A stretch of 64,000 nucleotides of DNA, from assembly GCA_030425385.1 (NCBI GenBank), contig JAUIAH010000036.1, forward strand, positions 16,236 through 80,235, given 5' to 3'. This DNA is from Verrucomicrobiia bacterium (GTDB lineage Bacteria > Verrucomicrobiota > Verrucomicrobiia > Verrucomicrobiales > DEV007). Position numbers and translations under genes: made by a program. Positions within the stretch are counted from its first letter, which is position 1; every line of letters starts with the position of its first letter. This document shows, in pieces, positions 1 to 7,914 of the stretch. The notes beneath the pieces were generated by a model. The model was not told the DNA's origin. It did not search any database and saw nothing but the letters and a program-made list of their open reading frames with translations.

Positions 1-866
1 TGAAATTGGCACTCGGTAGCGAGCGCATCAATGTCTCGGAAGCTCTCGCGCAGGCTCTGCTCATCCGTCCACATCTGGATCTCGCGCATCCCGGGATTGT
101 CGATGAGGAAACCGCCGTCCTTGAGAAAGACTACCGTGCGCCAAGTCGTCGTATGGCGTCCCTTGCCGGTCGCGTCGTTCACTTCACCAGTCCATTCCTC
201 CGAACCCGTGATGGCGTTGATGAGAGTCGACTTGCCCACACCCGAGGATCCCACGAGAGCGATGCCCTTGCCGGGACCGAAGTAGCCTGAAAGCGTCTCC
301 AGTCCCTCGGCGTGTAGCGCACTGACAAAGTGTAAACGCGCTTCCTCTTGCGTCACCTCGCGGAGGGCTCCCTCCAAGGCCTCTTTCGCGTCGGCGTCGA
401 GGGTCTCCGATTTATTGATCACAATGACAGGGGTGGCGCCACTGCGATTCACAATCATCATGTAGCGCTCAAGACGGCGCGTATTAAGATCTGTGTGTGG
501 ATCAGTGATCAGCATCACCGTGTTCACATTGGCTCCGATCACTTGCTGTTCGGTCCCCTTGCCTGGGATCTTGCGTGAGAAACAGGTACGCCTCGGCAGG
601 CGAGCGCGAATCACACTTTCCTCACTCGCTTCCTTCTGTTCCAGGGCCACCCAATCGCCCACTGCTGGCAGGTCCGCATTGGTCTCGGCCTCATGCCAGA
701 CTTTGCCCGAGAGGATAGCCTCTTGGTAATCGTATTCGGGGGTGTAGACCAGGTAACTGATCTTGTTGTCTTGAACGATGATCGCCGGGAGCAATCCCTG
801 CTGTGCATGTGGACGGAAAGCCTCCTCAAAGGCTGCGTCCCATCCCAGTTGGCTTCTCTCTGGCAT
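1..866 (-). CDS. rsgA: Ribosome small-subunit-dependent GTPase RsgA, 3' end cut by window
   Basis: Reads from ATG 866 to the left window edge (288 codons visible, about 300-350 aa expected), so the C-terminal zinc domain lies outside. An N-terminal OB-fold part carries the family signature 'ADLPAVGDWVAL'. It is followed by the circularly permuted G-motif order typical of RsgA: VINKSE (G4), then GSSGVGKST (P-loop), GKGRHTTT (switch region) and DNPGM (G3). RsgA is known to act in late 30S subunit maturation. The ATG follows immediately after the TAG of the upstream exported nuclease-fold gene (TAGATG), so it is probably the last or near-last gene of a long minus-strand operon. Identification is firm; only the 3' end is missing. 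Confidence 0.93.
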   Translation of the reverse strand, partial: MPERSQLGWDAAFEEAFRPHAQQGLLPAIIVQDNKISYLVYTPEYDYQEAILSGKVWHEAETNADLPAVGDWVALEQKEASEESVIRARLPRRTCFSRKIPGKGTEQQVIGANVNTVMLITDPHTDLNTRRLERYMMIVNRSGATPVIVINKSETLDADAKEALEGALREVTQEEARLHFVSALHAEGLETLSGYFGPGKGIALVGSSGVGKSTLINAITGSEEWTGEVNDATGKGRHTTTWRTVVFLKDGGFLIDNPGMREIQMWTDEQSLRESFRDIDALATECQF

Positions 867-1745
867 CTAGGGAAAGATCACTTCGGCACGGACAGGATAG
901 TGATCGGAGGGGTATCGGCCATTGAGAGAATGTCTGACAATTTCACCGGAAACGATCTTCGCTTGCTTCCCGGCGACCAAGACATAATCAATCTGTCTTC
1001 CTTCCGTGCGGCCATCCCAGCCAGAGTAAGTGGCGGACGTCCGTGCGTCCTCGGCAGGAAGCGTGTTGCGAAAGAGAATGGGACATTTCTCCTCAGCGCC
1101 ACTCAAGGTGGCAGTGCCTTCAAGGAGATAGCGCATTTGTGGGGAATTCGGACCGGAGTTGAAGTCCCCCATCAGAATGAGAGGCGCTTTCTCATGCCCT
1201 TTGGCTACCATCTCCTTCACGATGGCGATGGGACTCATCTCGCGTGCCTTGGTCGATTTGTGATCGAAGTGCGCATTGTAGACGGAAAAGCTGCGCTCCG
1301 TTTGTTGGTCGGTGAGGGTGACCCAGGAACACACGCGATTGCAGGCCGCGTCCCAGGTGTTCGAAGCCACCACATGTGGGGTGTCCGATAGCCAGAAGGT
1401 CCCTCCACCTTTCTTGGTGAAGCGGGCCTTCTTGTAGAGGACAGCGGAATATTCTCCCGCTTCCTTGCCGTCATCGCGGCCAACCCCCACAGAAGCATAA
1501 TCATCAAAAGCGCTGAGGAGTTCCTTCAACTGCACGGCGTAAGCTTCTTGGATTCCGAGGACATCAGGATCCATCTTGCGAACCGTATCGAAGAGCAGAT
1601 CACGACGAAGGTGCCATTGGTTGTTGCCGTCGTCTTCCGTGATCATGCGAATATTGAAACTGACTAGCGTGAGCGGCAGCTCTTTAGCAGGGGCCAACGA
1701 AAGGCCACTGCTGAGGGCAAGGAAGAGGACAAGAAGGAGGCGCAT
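867..1745 (-). CDS. Exported endonuclease/exonuclease/phosphatase-fold hydrolase
   Basis: Start placed at ATG 1745, which gives a classic signal peptide (MRLLLVLFLALSSGLSLAPA) and an AAGGTG six bases upstream. An alternative ATG at 1793 overlaps the upstream stop but has no ribosome-binding site. The mature part shows the EEP-fold landmarks: LVSFNIR, 'GIQEAY' (metal-binding Glu), 'LMGDFNS' and the C-terminal 'PSDHYPV' catalytic Asp-His. These families cleave phosphodiester or phosphomonoester bonds with Mg2+; the substrate cannot be told from sequence. The length (292 aa) matches stand-alone bacterial exported members. It sits between an acyl-carrier-like gene and rsgA, with no functional link obvious. 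Confidence 0.85.
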   Translation of the reverse strand: MRLLLVLFLALSSGLSLAPAKELPLTLVSFNIRMITEDDGNNQWHLRRDLLFDTVRKMDPDVLGIQEAYAVQLKELLSAFDDYASVGVGRDDGKEAGEYSAVLYKKARFTKKGGGTFWLSDTPHVVASNTWDAACNRVCSWVTLTDQQTERSFSVYNAHFDHKSTKAREMSPIAIVKEMVAKGHEKAPLILMGDFNSGPNSPQMRYLLEGTATLSGAEEKCPILFRNTLPAEDARTSATYSGWDGRTEGRQIDYVLVAGKQAKIVSGEIVRHSLNGRYPSDHYPVRAEVIFP

Positions 1746-1789
1746 GAGCGGCACCTTGCCAGGGATCGCCCCAGTCGACAAGCCACGAG

Positions 1790-2047
1790 TCATGGCTCTG
1801 TGGAAGAAGCGTGCGTTTGGTAGAATGCGAGGAGTTCTCCAAACGTTCGCGGATACACAGGCTTTTCAGAGATGAGAAATGGGTCGTAACCTAAGTCCAT
1901 TTCCAACTGCACCACCATCTTGGCGAATGCGAGAGAATCGAGGGCCGCGCCTGTGAGCGGCTCATGGTCCTCTACCGCTTGCGTTTCGCTCCAACGACAG
2001 GCTTCTCGAAAGCGTGCTTCTAAAGCGGCTCTGATGGGGTCATCCAT
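1790..2047 (-). CDS. Acyl-carrier-protein-like protein
   Basis: 85 aa, acidic, with the phosphopantetheine attachment motif 'LDSLAFAKM' (Ser38) followed by a helix like helix II of carrier proteins. Its overall length fits a free-standing carrier protein, but it is divergent from the housekeeping AcpP (no canonical GADSLD). The start ATG is 5 bases after the coaX stop, so the two are probably cotranscribed. No ketosynthase, adenylation enzyme or phosphopantetheinyl transferase is in the neighbourhood, so its partner is unknown. It could be a carrier for a specialised acyl transfer; an alternative is a carrier-fold protein that is not modified. Confidence 0.7.
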   Translation of the reverse strand: MDDPIRAALEARFREACRWSETQAVEDHEPLTGAALDSLAFAKMVVQLEMDLGYDPFLISEKPVYPRTFGELLAFYQTHASSTEP

Positions 2048-2052
2048 GCGAT

Positions 2053-2790
2053 CTAAGAGGATTGATAGGCGTCGATGAGGCGCAGGCCATGAAGCGTCAG
2101 ATCAGGATCGTAGGCTTGGATGCCGAGCTCATCATGAAACAAGGCACCCGCGCCACCCGTGGCGACGAGGGCTGCCGATCCCGGTCGGTTGAACGTCTGC
2201 AAGAGTTCATCAAGGATGCGGCGAACCATCCCCGCGTACCCGTAGAAGGCGCCAGACTGCATGGCGCCAACCGTAGAGCGCCCCAGCACAGGAGGATCCT
2301 TGATGAGATCAATGCGAGGAAGGAGTGCGGTGCGTTCGCACATGTAGTCGTTCATCATTTCTACACCGGGAGCGATCACTCCACCCGTGTAATTTCCCGC
2401 ATCGGAGAGCACGTCAAAAGTGACGGCAGTTCCGAAGTCAACCACAATGCCAGGCTTGCCATAGAGTTCTGCGAGGGCAACCGCGTTGACGAGGCGATCG
2501 GGACCGATGGAAGCGGGCTCCGGATAATCGATCCCCACTCCTAACGGTGTCTCATGAGTGACGATGAGAAGCTGATCGGCAAAGGCTTCTTGAAAAGCGG
2601 CATTGGTGCGTGGGACGACCGAGCAGAGCACGACGCGCGGCAACGGGGTCATCCAATCGCCGAGAACTTCGCGAATACGTGAGGCGCTCAGCTCGCGCGT
2701 TGGCAATGAGCGGCGCCCCAGCAACACTGCGTCCTCTGCAAGAACGGCCTTGACCCGCGTGTTACCGACATCAATGAGGATGCGTTTCAT
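2053..2790 (-). CDS. coaX: Type III pantothenate kinase
   Basis: Catalyses ATP-dependent phosphorylation of pantothenate, the first step of coenzyme A synthesis. The 245-aa protein has the ASKHA-fold motifs of CoaX: N-terminal 'IDVGNTRVK' phosphate loop, 'GPDRLVNAVAL' around residues 95-105, 'VDFGTAVTFDV' around 117-127 and 'GGVIAPGVEMM'. The start ATG overlaps the proB stop by ATGA, showing translational coupling. The short carrier-like gene follows 5 bases downstream; a CoA-pathway gene next to a phosphopantetheine carrier may be coincidental. No missing residues noticed. Confidence 0.95.
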   Translation of the reverse strand: MKRILIDVGNTRVKAVLAEDAVLLGRRSLPTRELSASRIREVLGDWMTPLPRVVLCSVVPRTNAAFQEAFADQLLIVTHETPLGVGIDYPEPASIGPDRLVNAVALAELYGKPGIVVDFGTAVTFDVLSDAGNYTGGVIAPGVEMMNDYMCERTALLPRIDLIKDPPVLGRSTVGAMQSGAFYGYAGMVRRILDELLQTFNRPGSAALVATGGAGALFHDELGIQAYDPDLTLHGLRLIDAYQSS

Positions 2791-3563
2791 GCTTTGGGGG
2801 AGAAACGAGTTGCCGGGAAATAGGTCCCATGGCCCTTGCCCTCAAGCAGCGCTGGGAGTTGCGCTGCGTTTCGCCCGTTAGCGATGTAGACCGCCGTGCC
2901 AGAGGCGGTGGCTCGCCGAGCCGCACGAAGTTTCGTCACCATGCCGCCTACGGAGTGGTTGCCCTTCTCGGTAGTGGCAAAGTGCGTGACACTCTCAATA
3001 TCCTCAACGATGGGAAGGATCGTCTTTGAGTCTGGCGGGTAAAGTCCGTCCACCGTGGTGAGGAGAACCAGGATGTCGGCGTTCATGAGAACGGCGACAT
3101 CTGCAGAGAGCAAATCGTTGTCGCCATAACGGAGCTCTTCCACGGCGACGGAGTCATTCTCGTTGATCACCGGCACGACATGTGGGAATGTTAGCAATTG
3201 ATTCAACGTGTTGGAGACATGGCGTCGCCGTTCATTGGTTTCCAGATCGGCGTGGGTCAGGAGGAGTTGTCCCACGTGCAGCTCATGTTGGCGAAAGAGG
3301 GTCTCGTAGAAATGCATGAGACGTGTTTGCCCCACGGCGGCACACGCTTGCAGAGCGTCCATGGACGTGGGGCGTTCCGTCATTCGAAAACTGGGGAGCC
3401 CAGCCGCGACGGCACCGCTGGAGACGACGATGCATTCGTCCCCCGCTAGGCGCAGCTTGGCGACGACAGCGGTGAGTGCCTCTAACTGATCCGCATCCAA
3501 GTCGGGCTTGGTTTGAGACGTGAGGATCCCAGACCCGAATTTAAGAACGATGCGGCGTGCCAT
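2787..3563 (-). CDS. proB: Glutamate 5-kinase, short form without PUA domain
   Basis: First step of proline synthesis: glutamate plus ATP gives gamma-glutamyl phosphate. Start set at ATG 3563 because 'ARRIVLKFGSGIL' is the family N-terminus and the open frame upstream has no similarity. Amino-acid-kinase motifs are 'VVSSGAVAAG', 'VINENDSVA' and 'GGMVTKLRAA'. The protein is 258 aa, whereas E. coli ProB is about 367 aa. It ends right after the kinase domain, so the C-terminal PUA domain is absent, as in a known short subset. No proA lies next to it in this window. It overlaps coaX by 4 bases. Confidence 0.93.
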   Translation of the reverse strand: MARRIVLKFGSGILTSQTKPDLDADQLEALTAVVAKLRLAGDECIVVSSGAVAAGLPSFRMTERPTSMDALQACAAVGQTRLMHFYETLFRQHELHVGQLLLTHADLETNERRRHVSNTLNQLLTFPHVVPVINENDSVAVEELRYGDNDLLSADVAVLMNADILVLLTTVDGLYPPDSKTILPIVEDIESVTHFATTEKGNHSVGGMVTKLRAARRATASGTAVYIANGRNAAQLPALLEGKGHGTYFPATRFSPKA

Positions 3564-3592
3564 GGGTGAGACTGACTCCGTCCGCCGTCCTG

Positions 3593-4117
3593 TCAACTTT
3601 GGACAAAGCGCCGTACAAAGGTCTGCACCGCAAACCAATTTGAGGCGAAGGCGAAATCATCACCGTTCATGCTCTCCGGGCGGGCAATGATCCATTCGCT
3701 GACTTCTTCTTCATTGCGCTCGATGTTATCGAAATGCGCTACTTCGGCAGTGTAGAAGAAATCGATCACTTGGTAGACCACACCCGCGTAGGCGTAGACG
3801 TTGGGATGCGAGGTGAGATAGTCTAGTTTGGAGACCTCCAGGCCCACTTCCTCCTGCGTTTCTCGCCTCACCGCATCTTCCCCAGTCTCCCCAGGATCGA
3901 TAAACCCGCCGGGCATGCCAAGTTTGCCTTTGCCAGGGTCTCTTTCGCGCCGGATGAACAGCATGTTTCCCTCGGGATCGCGGAGAAGCCCGCCGACGGC
4001 GCTGGGTGGATTGAAGAAATAACGGAAACCGCAGGCGCAGCTGAGCGGATTGACGCGCTGCTCTACGCTTGCCCCACAGGATGGGCAGAATTGGAAAGCT
4101 TGCTCGACGGGGCGCAT
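3593..4117 (-). CDS. Nudix hydrolase with N-terminal zinc ribbon
   Basis: Start at ATG 4117, directly after the stop of the upstream methyltransferase gene. An N-terminal zinc ribbon (CPSCG and CACG pairs, residues about 11-29) precedes a complete Nudix box starting at 'GGFIDPGETGEDAV' and ending 'REtqEEVGL'. This layout resembles NADH pyrophosphatase-like and related Nudix enzymes that hydrolyse nucleoside diphosphates linked to another moiety. The NudC-specific SQPWPFPxS motif is not seen, so the substrate stays open. It is about 175 aa, one gene in a minus-strand operon with proB 29 bases downstream. Confidence 0.88.
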   Translation of the reverse strand: MRPVEQAFQFCPSCGASVEQRVNPLSCACGFRYFFNPPSAVGGLLRDPEGNMLFIRRERDPGKGKLGMPGGFIDPGETGEDAVRRETQEEVGLEVSKLDYLTSHPNVYAYAGVVYQVIDFFYTAEVAHFDNIERNEEEVSEWIIARPESMNGDDFAFASNWFAVQTFVRRFVQS

Positions 4118-4118
4118 G

Positions 4119-4862
4119 TTAGGGCTTCTCAAAGATCATGAAGTGTTGGCGAGGGAGGAAATCGCGGGTTTCCACCCAGCGAAAGCCAGCGGCGGCAAAC
4201 TCGCGCTTGGCTTGTTTCTGAGACATCTTATGGAGTGGTTTGATAGGGACGAGAGGATCTTCTGCGCGGTACTCGAGGAGGAAGACGCGTCCACCCGGCT
4301 TGAGCGCTTTCTCCATGGACGCTAGCATTTCTCTTGGGTGTGAGAATTCATGATAGGCATCCACTAACAGAATACCGTCCACTTCACTTTCGGGCAATTT
4401 CGTGTCTTCGATCGTCGAATGGATTGGCACGACATTCTCCGCACCGAAGGCCTTGATGCGTTTCTTGAGGATAGCGATCATTTCTTCTTGGATATCGACC
4501 GCGTAGACGCGTCCCTCTGGCACTTTCTCCGAAAGGCGGAAGGTGAAATAGCCCGACCCCGCTCCGATGTCGGCCACAACAGCGTCTGGGGCGAGCTCCA
4601 AGTTCTTCATGAGGAGACTTGGCTTCTCTTCCTGTTCGCGCTCCTCGCGTTCCAACCAACCCGCCCCAAGATGCCCCATCACCTGGGATATTTCTCTCCC
4701 CATGTAATACTTGCCCGTCCCATCGCGCGTCTTGGGGCCTTCGACATAGGGCTGAAAGCTCTTCTTCGGCTCCGGAACCGCCTTCGACGCTGTCGGCTCG
4801 TCTGCCCACGAGAGCGCAAGTCCGCAAAGAACGAGACCGATGATCAGACGAATGGCGTGCAT
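4119..4862 (-). CDS. Exported class I SAM-dependent methyltransferase
   Basis: Start at ATG 4862, chosen because it gives a signal peptide (MHAIRLIIGLVLCGLALSWA) and lies 4 bases after the upstream stop. The mature domain holds the SAM-binding motif 'VADIGAGSGYF' (residues 96-106), the acidic 'AVDIQEEM', and 'LLVDAYHEF' as motif post-II. A predicted export signal on a methyltransferase is unusual, because S-adenosylmethionine is cytoplasmic. Related exported or lipoprotein methyltransferases are nevertheless common in annotated Verrucomicrobiota and Planctomycetota. Substrate unknown. Confidence 0.85.
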   Translation of the reverse strand: MHAIRLIIGLVLCGLALSWADEPTASKAVPEPKKSFQPYVEGPKTRDGTGKYYMGREISQVMGHLGAGWLEREEREQEEKPSLLMKNLELAPDAVVADIGAGSGYFTFRLSEKVPEGRVYAVDIQEEMIAILKKRIKAFGAENVVPIHSTIEDTKLPESEVDGILLVDAYHEFSHPREMLASMEKALKPGGRVFLLEYRAEDPLVPIKPLHKMSQKQAKREFAAAGFRWVETRDFLPRQHFMIFEKP

Positions 4863-4866
4863 GGAG

Positions 4867-6903
4867 TTACCAGAGCAGAAGATCGGCATCCTGGCCAACG
4901 CGAAGGATGGCAAGAAACGCCTTGGCGTGCGAGGGATCGTTGAGAACCACCGTGCCCGATCGTAGGCGCCGATGCCCATTCTGATAGCGGACGCTCTCAG
5001 GGGGACGAGATTCTAGAGCGGCGGCGAGGCTGGGGAAATCAGCATGTCCGTGCTTCTTGAGATGCGCTTTGGTTAGGATCTGAAAGAGGGCCCGTTCACC
5101 TTTCACCACGTAGCGAGCCAATTCGAGGGTCACCCGTCCCATGGTCGTGCGGGGATTGATCTCAATGATGGGGTGGTGCACCAATCGGCCTTCCGCATCG
5201 CGAGCTAGCATCGCGTCCACTCCTAGTGGACCGTCGAATCGGAGACGTGTGAGAAGGGGCGAGAGGGTTGCTGGAAGCGTTTCTTCGTAGAAGTGCTGGA
5301 TGGCGCGATCCCTGCCATAGAAGAGCCGGGTGGCCTCTTCGCCAGCGGAAGCCGTCAGCGTCTTCTCAACGGAACACCCCAGAAAGCGTCCACGCTTGTC
5401 ATTGTGTAGGGCGGTGTACCCTAACAAACGCATGTGCTTGCCGTACTGCACAGAGAAATCAAACACCCGCTCGTGCTGAGGCTCCACGACGATGGCCGAT
5501 TGTTCCTTCAAGATGCCCGCGATCCATTGACGAAGGGATGGGGAGGGGGCCTTGCTATCTTCGAAGCGTAGTCCTTTCCCCGCGAGGCCAAAGGGAGCCT
5601 TGAGTACGCAGGCTGGACCCAGCGTTTCCATGGCGCGTCTTACACCTTCCCAACTCTCACATACTTGTCCCCGGGCATCCCCTAGCGATTGCGCTAATCG
5701 GGTGGAGAAGACTTTCGAATGAAGCTCGGCCCAGGCGGGCTCCCATGCGGTGGAGGATGCCGATGTCGCCTGATCTGCGAGATCAGCAAACAGGCGGGCG
5801 CTGTCAAGACTCCAACCCCAGGGACGGAGTTCGCCGAGCTTGCGTTCTGACAGCTGGATGGCGGAACGTTCTTGGATTTCAGGGATCTCCATCCCAACCC
5901 GGCGGAGCTTTTGTAGGAATGATAGTGAGGGGTGGCGCGCCAATAGGGCCACGTCATCTTGCCGGGCAAGATAGAGGGTCAGAGCGCTGAGGTCTTCGCT
6001 CAGTGTCAGGAGAGTGCCTGCGGGTTTCTGAAGGGGCAGGCCTTGTTGTTCGCGAGCGATGCACCATTCCGTTTCAGGGTTGAAATGATAGACATTCGGC
6101 GTGCGGCCTTTGGATTGAGTGAAGATCTCCAGCTGATCAATAAACTCCGATGGCAAGCCTGCTTCAAGTCGGCCTTCGCGATTGAAGATGCCCTTGCCCT
6201 TGGCACGGCTGGGAGAGAGTGGAAAGACCAAGCGTTGACGAAAGGCCTCCCAATCGCTCTCGCGGGGTTCCTTCCACCGCCGAAACCATTCCAAGCCGTA
6301 ACCGACGTGGTTGATCTCGTCCCGGTAGATCCGATCCAGAATCTTGGCTGATTGGAGATCACCCGATTGCGCAAAGACCTTGGCGAAATGTCGGGAATAG
6401 TCAAGGTTGGCCTGTTCGAATGTCAGGCTCAGTCGTGCGACATAGTCTGCCGGTGTCTTCATGCTTGAGACCGCATTCCAGAAGAAGCCGTTCACGGGTT
6501 GTTGTCCAAAGGTCCAACCACACTGCTGCAGGCGTCGCAAATAGAGGCGTGTGTGCATCTGCTCCTCTTGTAAGGTGCGCGCCACGCCCTCACGGAAGGC
6601 TGGGGGTGCCTGGGGAAACCTCAGGAGAACGAGAGCCATGAGTTCCGCGGCTAGCAGTTCGTGATTGGCGAAGAAATGGAGAAGCCGACCGCGATCTTCC
6701 TCGCTTTCTAACAGATTACCCTTAGGGATAGGAGAGCGTTCGCCGCTTTTGCTGAACTGAAGATTGTCAGGGCGTCCTGGTGCATCGAGCGCGTTGACAG
6801 GTGGGCCAGGAGAGGTGTCGCTCAGGCGCGAATCAGGAGGCGCCAGCTTCTCCTCTAACGTCGTGGCGAAGAGGACGCGTTCAGCGAAGGCTCGAATCTC
6901 CAT
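4867..6903 (-). CDS. DUF455 ferritin-like domain fused to an ATP-grasp-like domain
   Basis: 678 aa. Residues about 65-230 match the DUF455 ferritin-like family: 'FANHELLAAELMAL', 'EEQMHTRLYL' and 'DEINHVGYGLEWF' supply spaced Glu/His pairs suited to a di-metal centre. After a linker, residues about 400-640 look like an ATP-grasp fold: 'ACVLKAPFGLAGKGLRF' resembles the nucleotide-binding loop and 'IIEINPRTTMGR' resembles the metal-binding E-x-N segment. That would imply ATP-dependent ligation, but no substrate is suggested. Its first codons overlap the end of the carbonic anhydrase gene by 23 bases. Domain calls are by motif only; the fusion itself is directly readable as one uninterrupted frame. 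Confidence 0.75.
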   Translation of the reverse strand: MEIRAFAERVLFATTLEEKLAPPDSRLSDTSPGPPVNALDAPGRPDNLQFSKSGERSPIPKGNLLESEEDRGRLLHFFANHELLAAELMALVLLRFPQAPPAFREGVARTLQEEQMHTRLYLRRLQQCGWTFGQQPVNGFFWNAVSSMKTPADYVARLSLTFEQANLDYSRHFAKVFAQSGDLQSAKILDRIYRDEINHVGYGLEWFRRWKEPRESDWEAFRQRLVFPLSPSRAKGKGIFNREGRLEAGLPSEFIDQLEIFTQSKGRTPNVYHFNPETEWCIAREQQGLPLQKPAGTLLTLSEDLSALTLYLARQDDVALLARHPSLSFLQKLRRVGMEIPEIQERSAIQLSERKLGELRPWGWSLDSARLFADLADQATSASSTAWEPAWAELHSKVFSTRLAQSLGDARGQVCESWEGVRRAMETLGPACVLKAPFGLAGKGLRFEDSKAPSPSLRQWIAGILKEQSAIVVEPQHERVFDFSVQYGKHMRLLGYTALHNDKRGRFLGCSVEKTLTASAGEEATRLFYGRDRAIQHFYEETLPATLSPLLTRLRFDGPLGVDAMLARDAEGRLVHHPIIEINPRTTMGRVTLELARYVVKGERALFQILTKAHLKKHGHADFPSLAAALESRPPESVRYQNGHRRLRSGTVVLNDPSHAKAFLAILRVGQDADLLLW

Positions 6904-7423
6904 TCTGGTTCTCCAAGAGTTCGCGGTGAAAGCGCGCTACGTGTCTGTATTTCTCAGCAGAGCGCCGGATAGATTGGCGTTCCTCTGGTCGCAAGGAACG
7001 GATCACTTTCGCCGGGGTTCCAAGGACCAGTGACCCTGACGGAATCACGGCTCCCTGGGTGACGACAGCGCCGGCGCCAATGATAGAGTGTGTGCCAATG
7101 ACTGCGCCATCCATGATGATGGCCCCCATGCCCACGAGGACTTCACTTTCCACTTGGCAAGCATGAATGATTGCACGATGCCCCACGGTCACATGGGGAC
7201 CGATTTCGACTCCTTGATCGGACGATAAGTGAATAATGGTGCCGTCTTGAATGTTGGACCCTTCCCCAATAGTGATGGCATGAATGTCAGCCCTGAGAAC
7301 AGCCTGATACCAGATGCTGGCATGGGGGCCAATGCTAACATCTCCAACGACTCGAGCGTCTGGAGCGACAAATGCGGAGGGATCGATCCGTGGTGGGGTC
7401 GTTAGATAGGCGGGGCGCTCCAT
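6881..7423 (-). CDS. Gamma-carbonic anhydrase family hexapeptide-repeat protein
   Basis: 180 aa left-handed beta-helix protein with about six imperfect hexapeptide turns. The three zinc-ligand histidines of the gamma-class are in place: His65 ('TIIHLSSD'), His82 and His87 ('GHRAIIHA'). The family members YrdA, CaiE and PaaY share this layout. Carbonic anhydrase activity is known for some and unproven for many, so the role here is provisional. It is the first gene of the long minus-strand run that ends with rsgA and is divergent from the HU gene. Confidence 0.88.
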   Translation of the reverse strand: MERPAYLTTPPRIDPSAFVAPDARVVGDVSIGPHASIWYQAVLRADIHAITIGEGSNIQDGTIIHLSSDQGVEIGPHVTVGHRAIIHACQVESEVLVGMGAIIMDGAVIGTHSIIGAGAVVTQGAVIPSGSLVLGTPAKVIRSLRPEERQSIRRSAEKYRHVARFHRELLENQNGDSSLR

Positions 7424-7564
7424 GTGATGAAAGGAAGATAATTTGCTTGTCAGGACTGACGAAACTCCCTAGGCCTGAAAAGTCCCAGAGAAATCGGACG
7501 TGAGCACCCATCTTTCCCCCTGTGGGAAGCAAATTCTATATCCATAGTTACCCGAAACACCATT

Positions 7565-7843
7565 ATGAATAAGACGGAACTTATTGATTCTATTCAGGCC
7601 CGATTGGGCGATGACGCGACGAAGGCCCAGGCGGAGAGTGCTCTGGCCGCTGTGTTGGACGCGATTGCGGATGGCGTGAAGAAGGATGCGAAGGGCATTC
7701 AGCTCATTGGCTTTGGCACGTTCAAGATTGCGGAACGGGCGGAGCGCATGGGGCGTAATCCACAGACGAAAGAGCCGATGAAGATTCCTGCTTCCAAGAC
7801 GATTCGCTTCATCCCGTCGGCAGCTCTCAAGAAGACGCTCTAG
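7565..7843 (+). CDS. HU-family DNA-binding protein
   Basis: 92 aa, the usual length. Starts MNKTELIDSI and has the HU/IHF landmarks 'IGFGTFKI' (turn between helix and beta arm) and 'GRNPQTKEPM' (the DNA-intercalating proline arm). It is a small nucleoid protein that bends DNA as a dimer. Monocistronic: divergent from the carbonic anhydrase operon and followed by a hairpin terminator. No strong Shine-Dalgarno is visible before the ATG ('aacaccatt'). Confidence 0.96.
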   Translation: MNKTELIDSIQARLGDDATKAQAESALAAVLDAIADGVKKDAKGIQLIGFGTFKIAERAERMGRNPQTKEPMKIPASKTIRFIPSAALKKTL

Positions 7844-7862
7844 CAAGCTGTTAGTTCCTATG

Positions 7863-7900
7863 AGCCTGAACCTCGTCCTGGGGTTCGGGCTTGTTTGCTT
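7863..7900 (+). terminator. Rho-independent terminator after the HU gene
   Basis: A ten-base stem (agcctgaacc, loop, ggttcgggct, one G-T wobble) is followed by the T-rich run ttgtttgctt. It lies 20 bases after the HU stop and just before the 3' end of the convergent ABC transporter gene. Confidence 0.75.
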
Positions 7901-7914
7901 CTGGGAGGATGTGC

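Noticed and set aside
693..1391. Plus-strand 232-codon open frame
   Set aside because: Antisense to the exported nuclease-fold gene and rsgA, which have clear motifs; the product resembles nothing.
3564..3638. Upstream extension of glutamate 5-kinase
   Set aside because: Would overlap the Nudix gene and add residues with no similarity before the conserved 'ARRIVLKFGSG' start.
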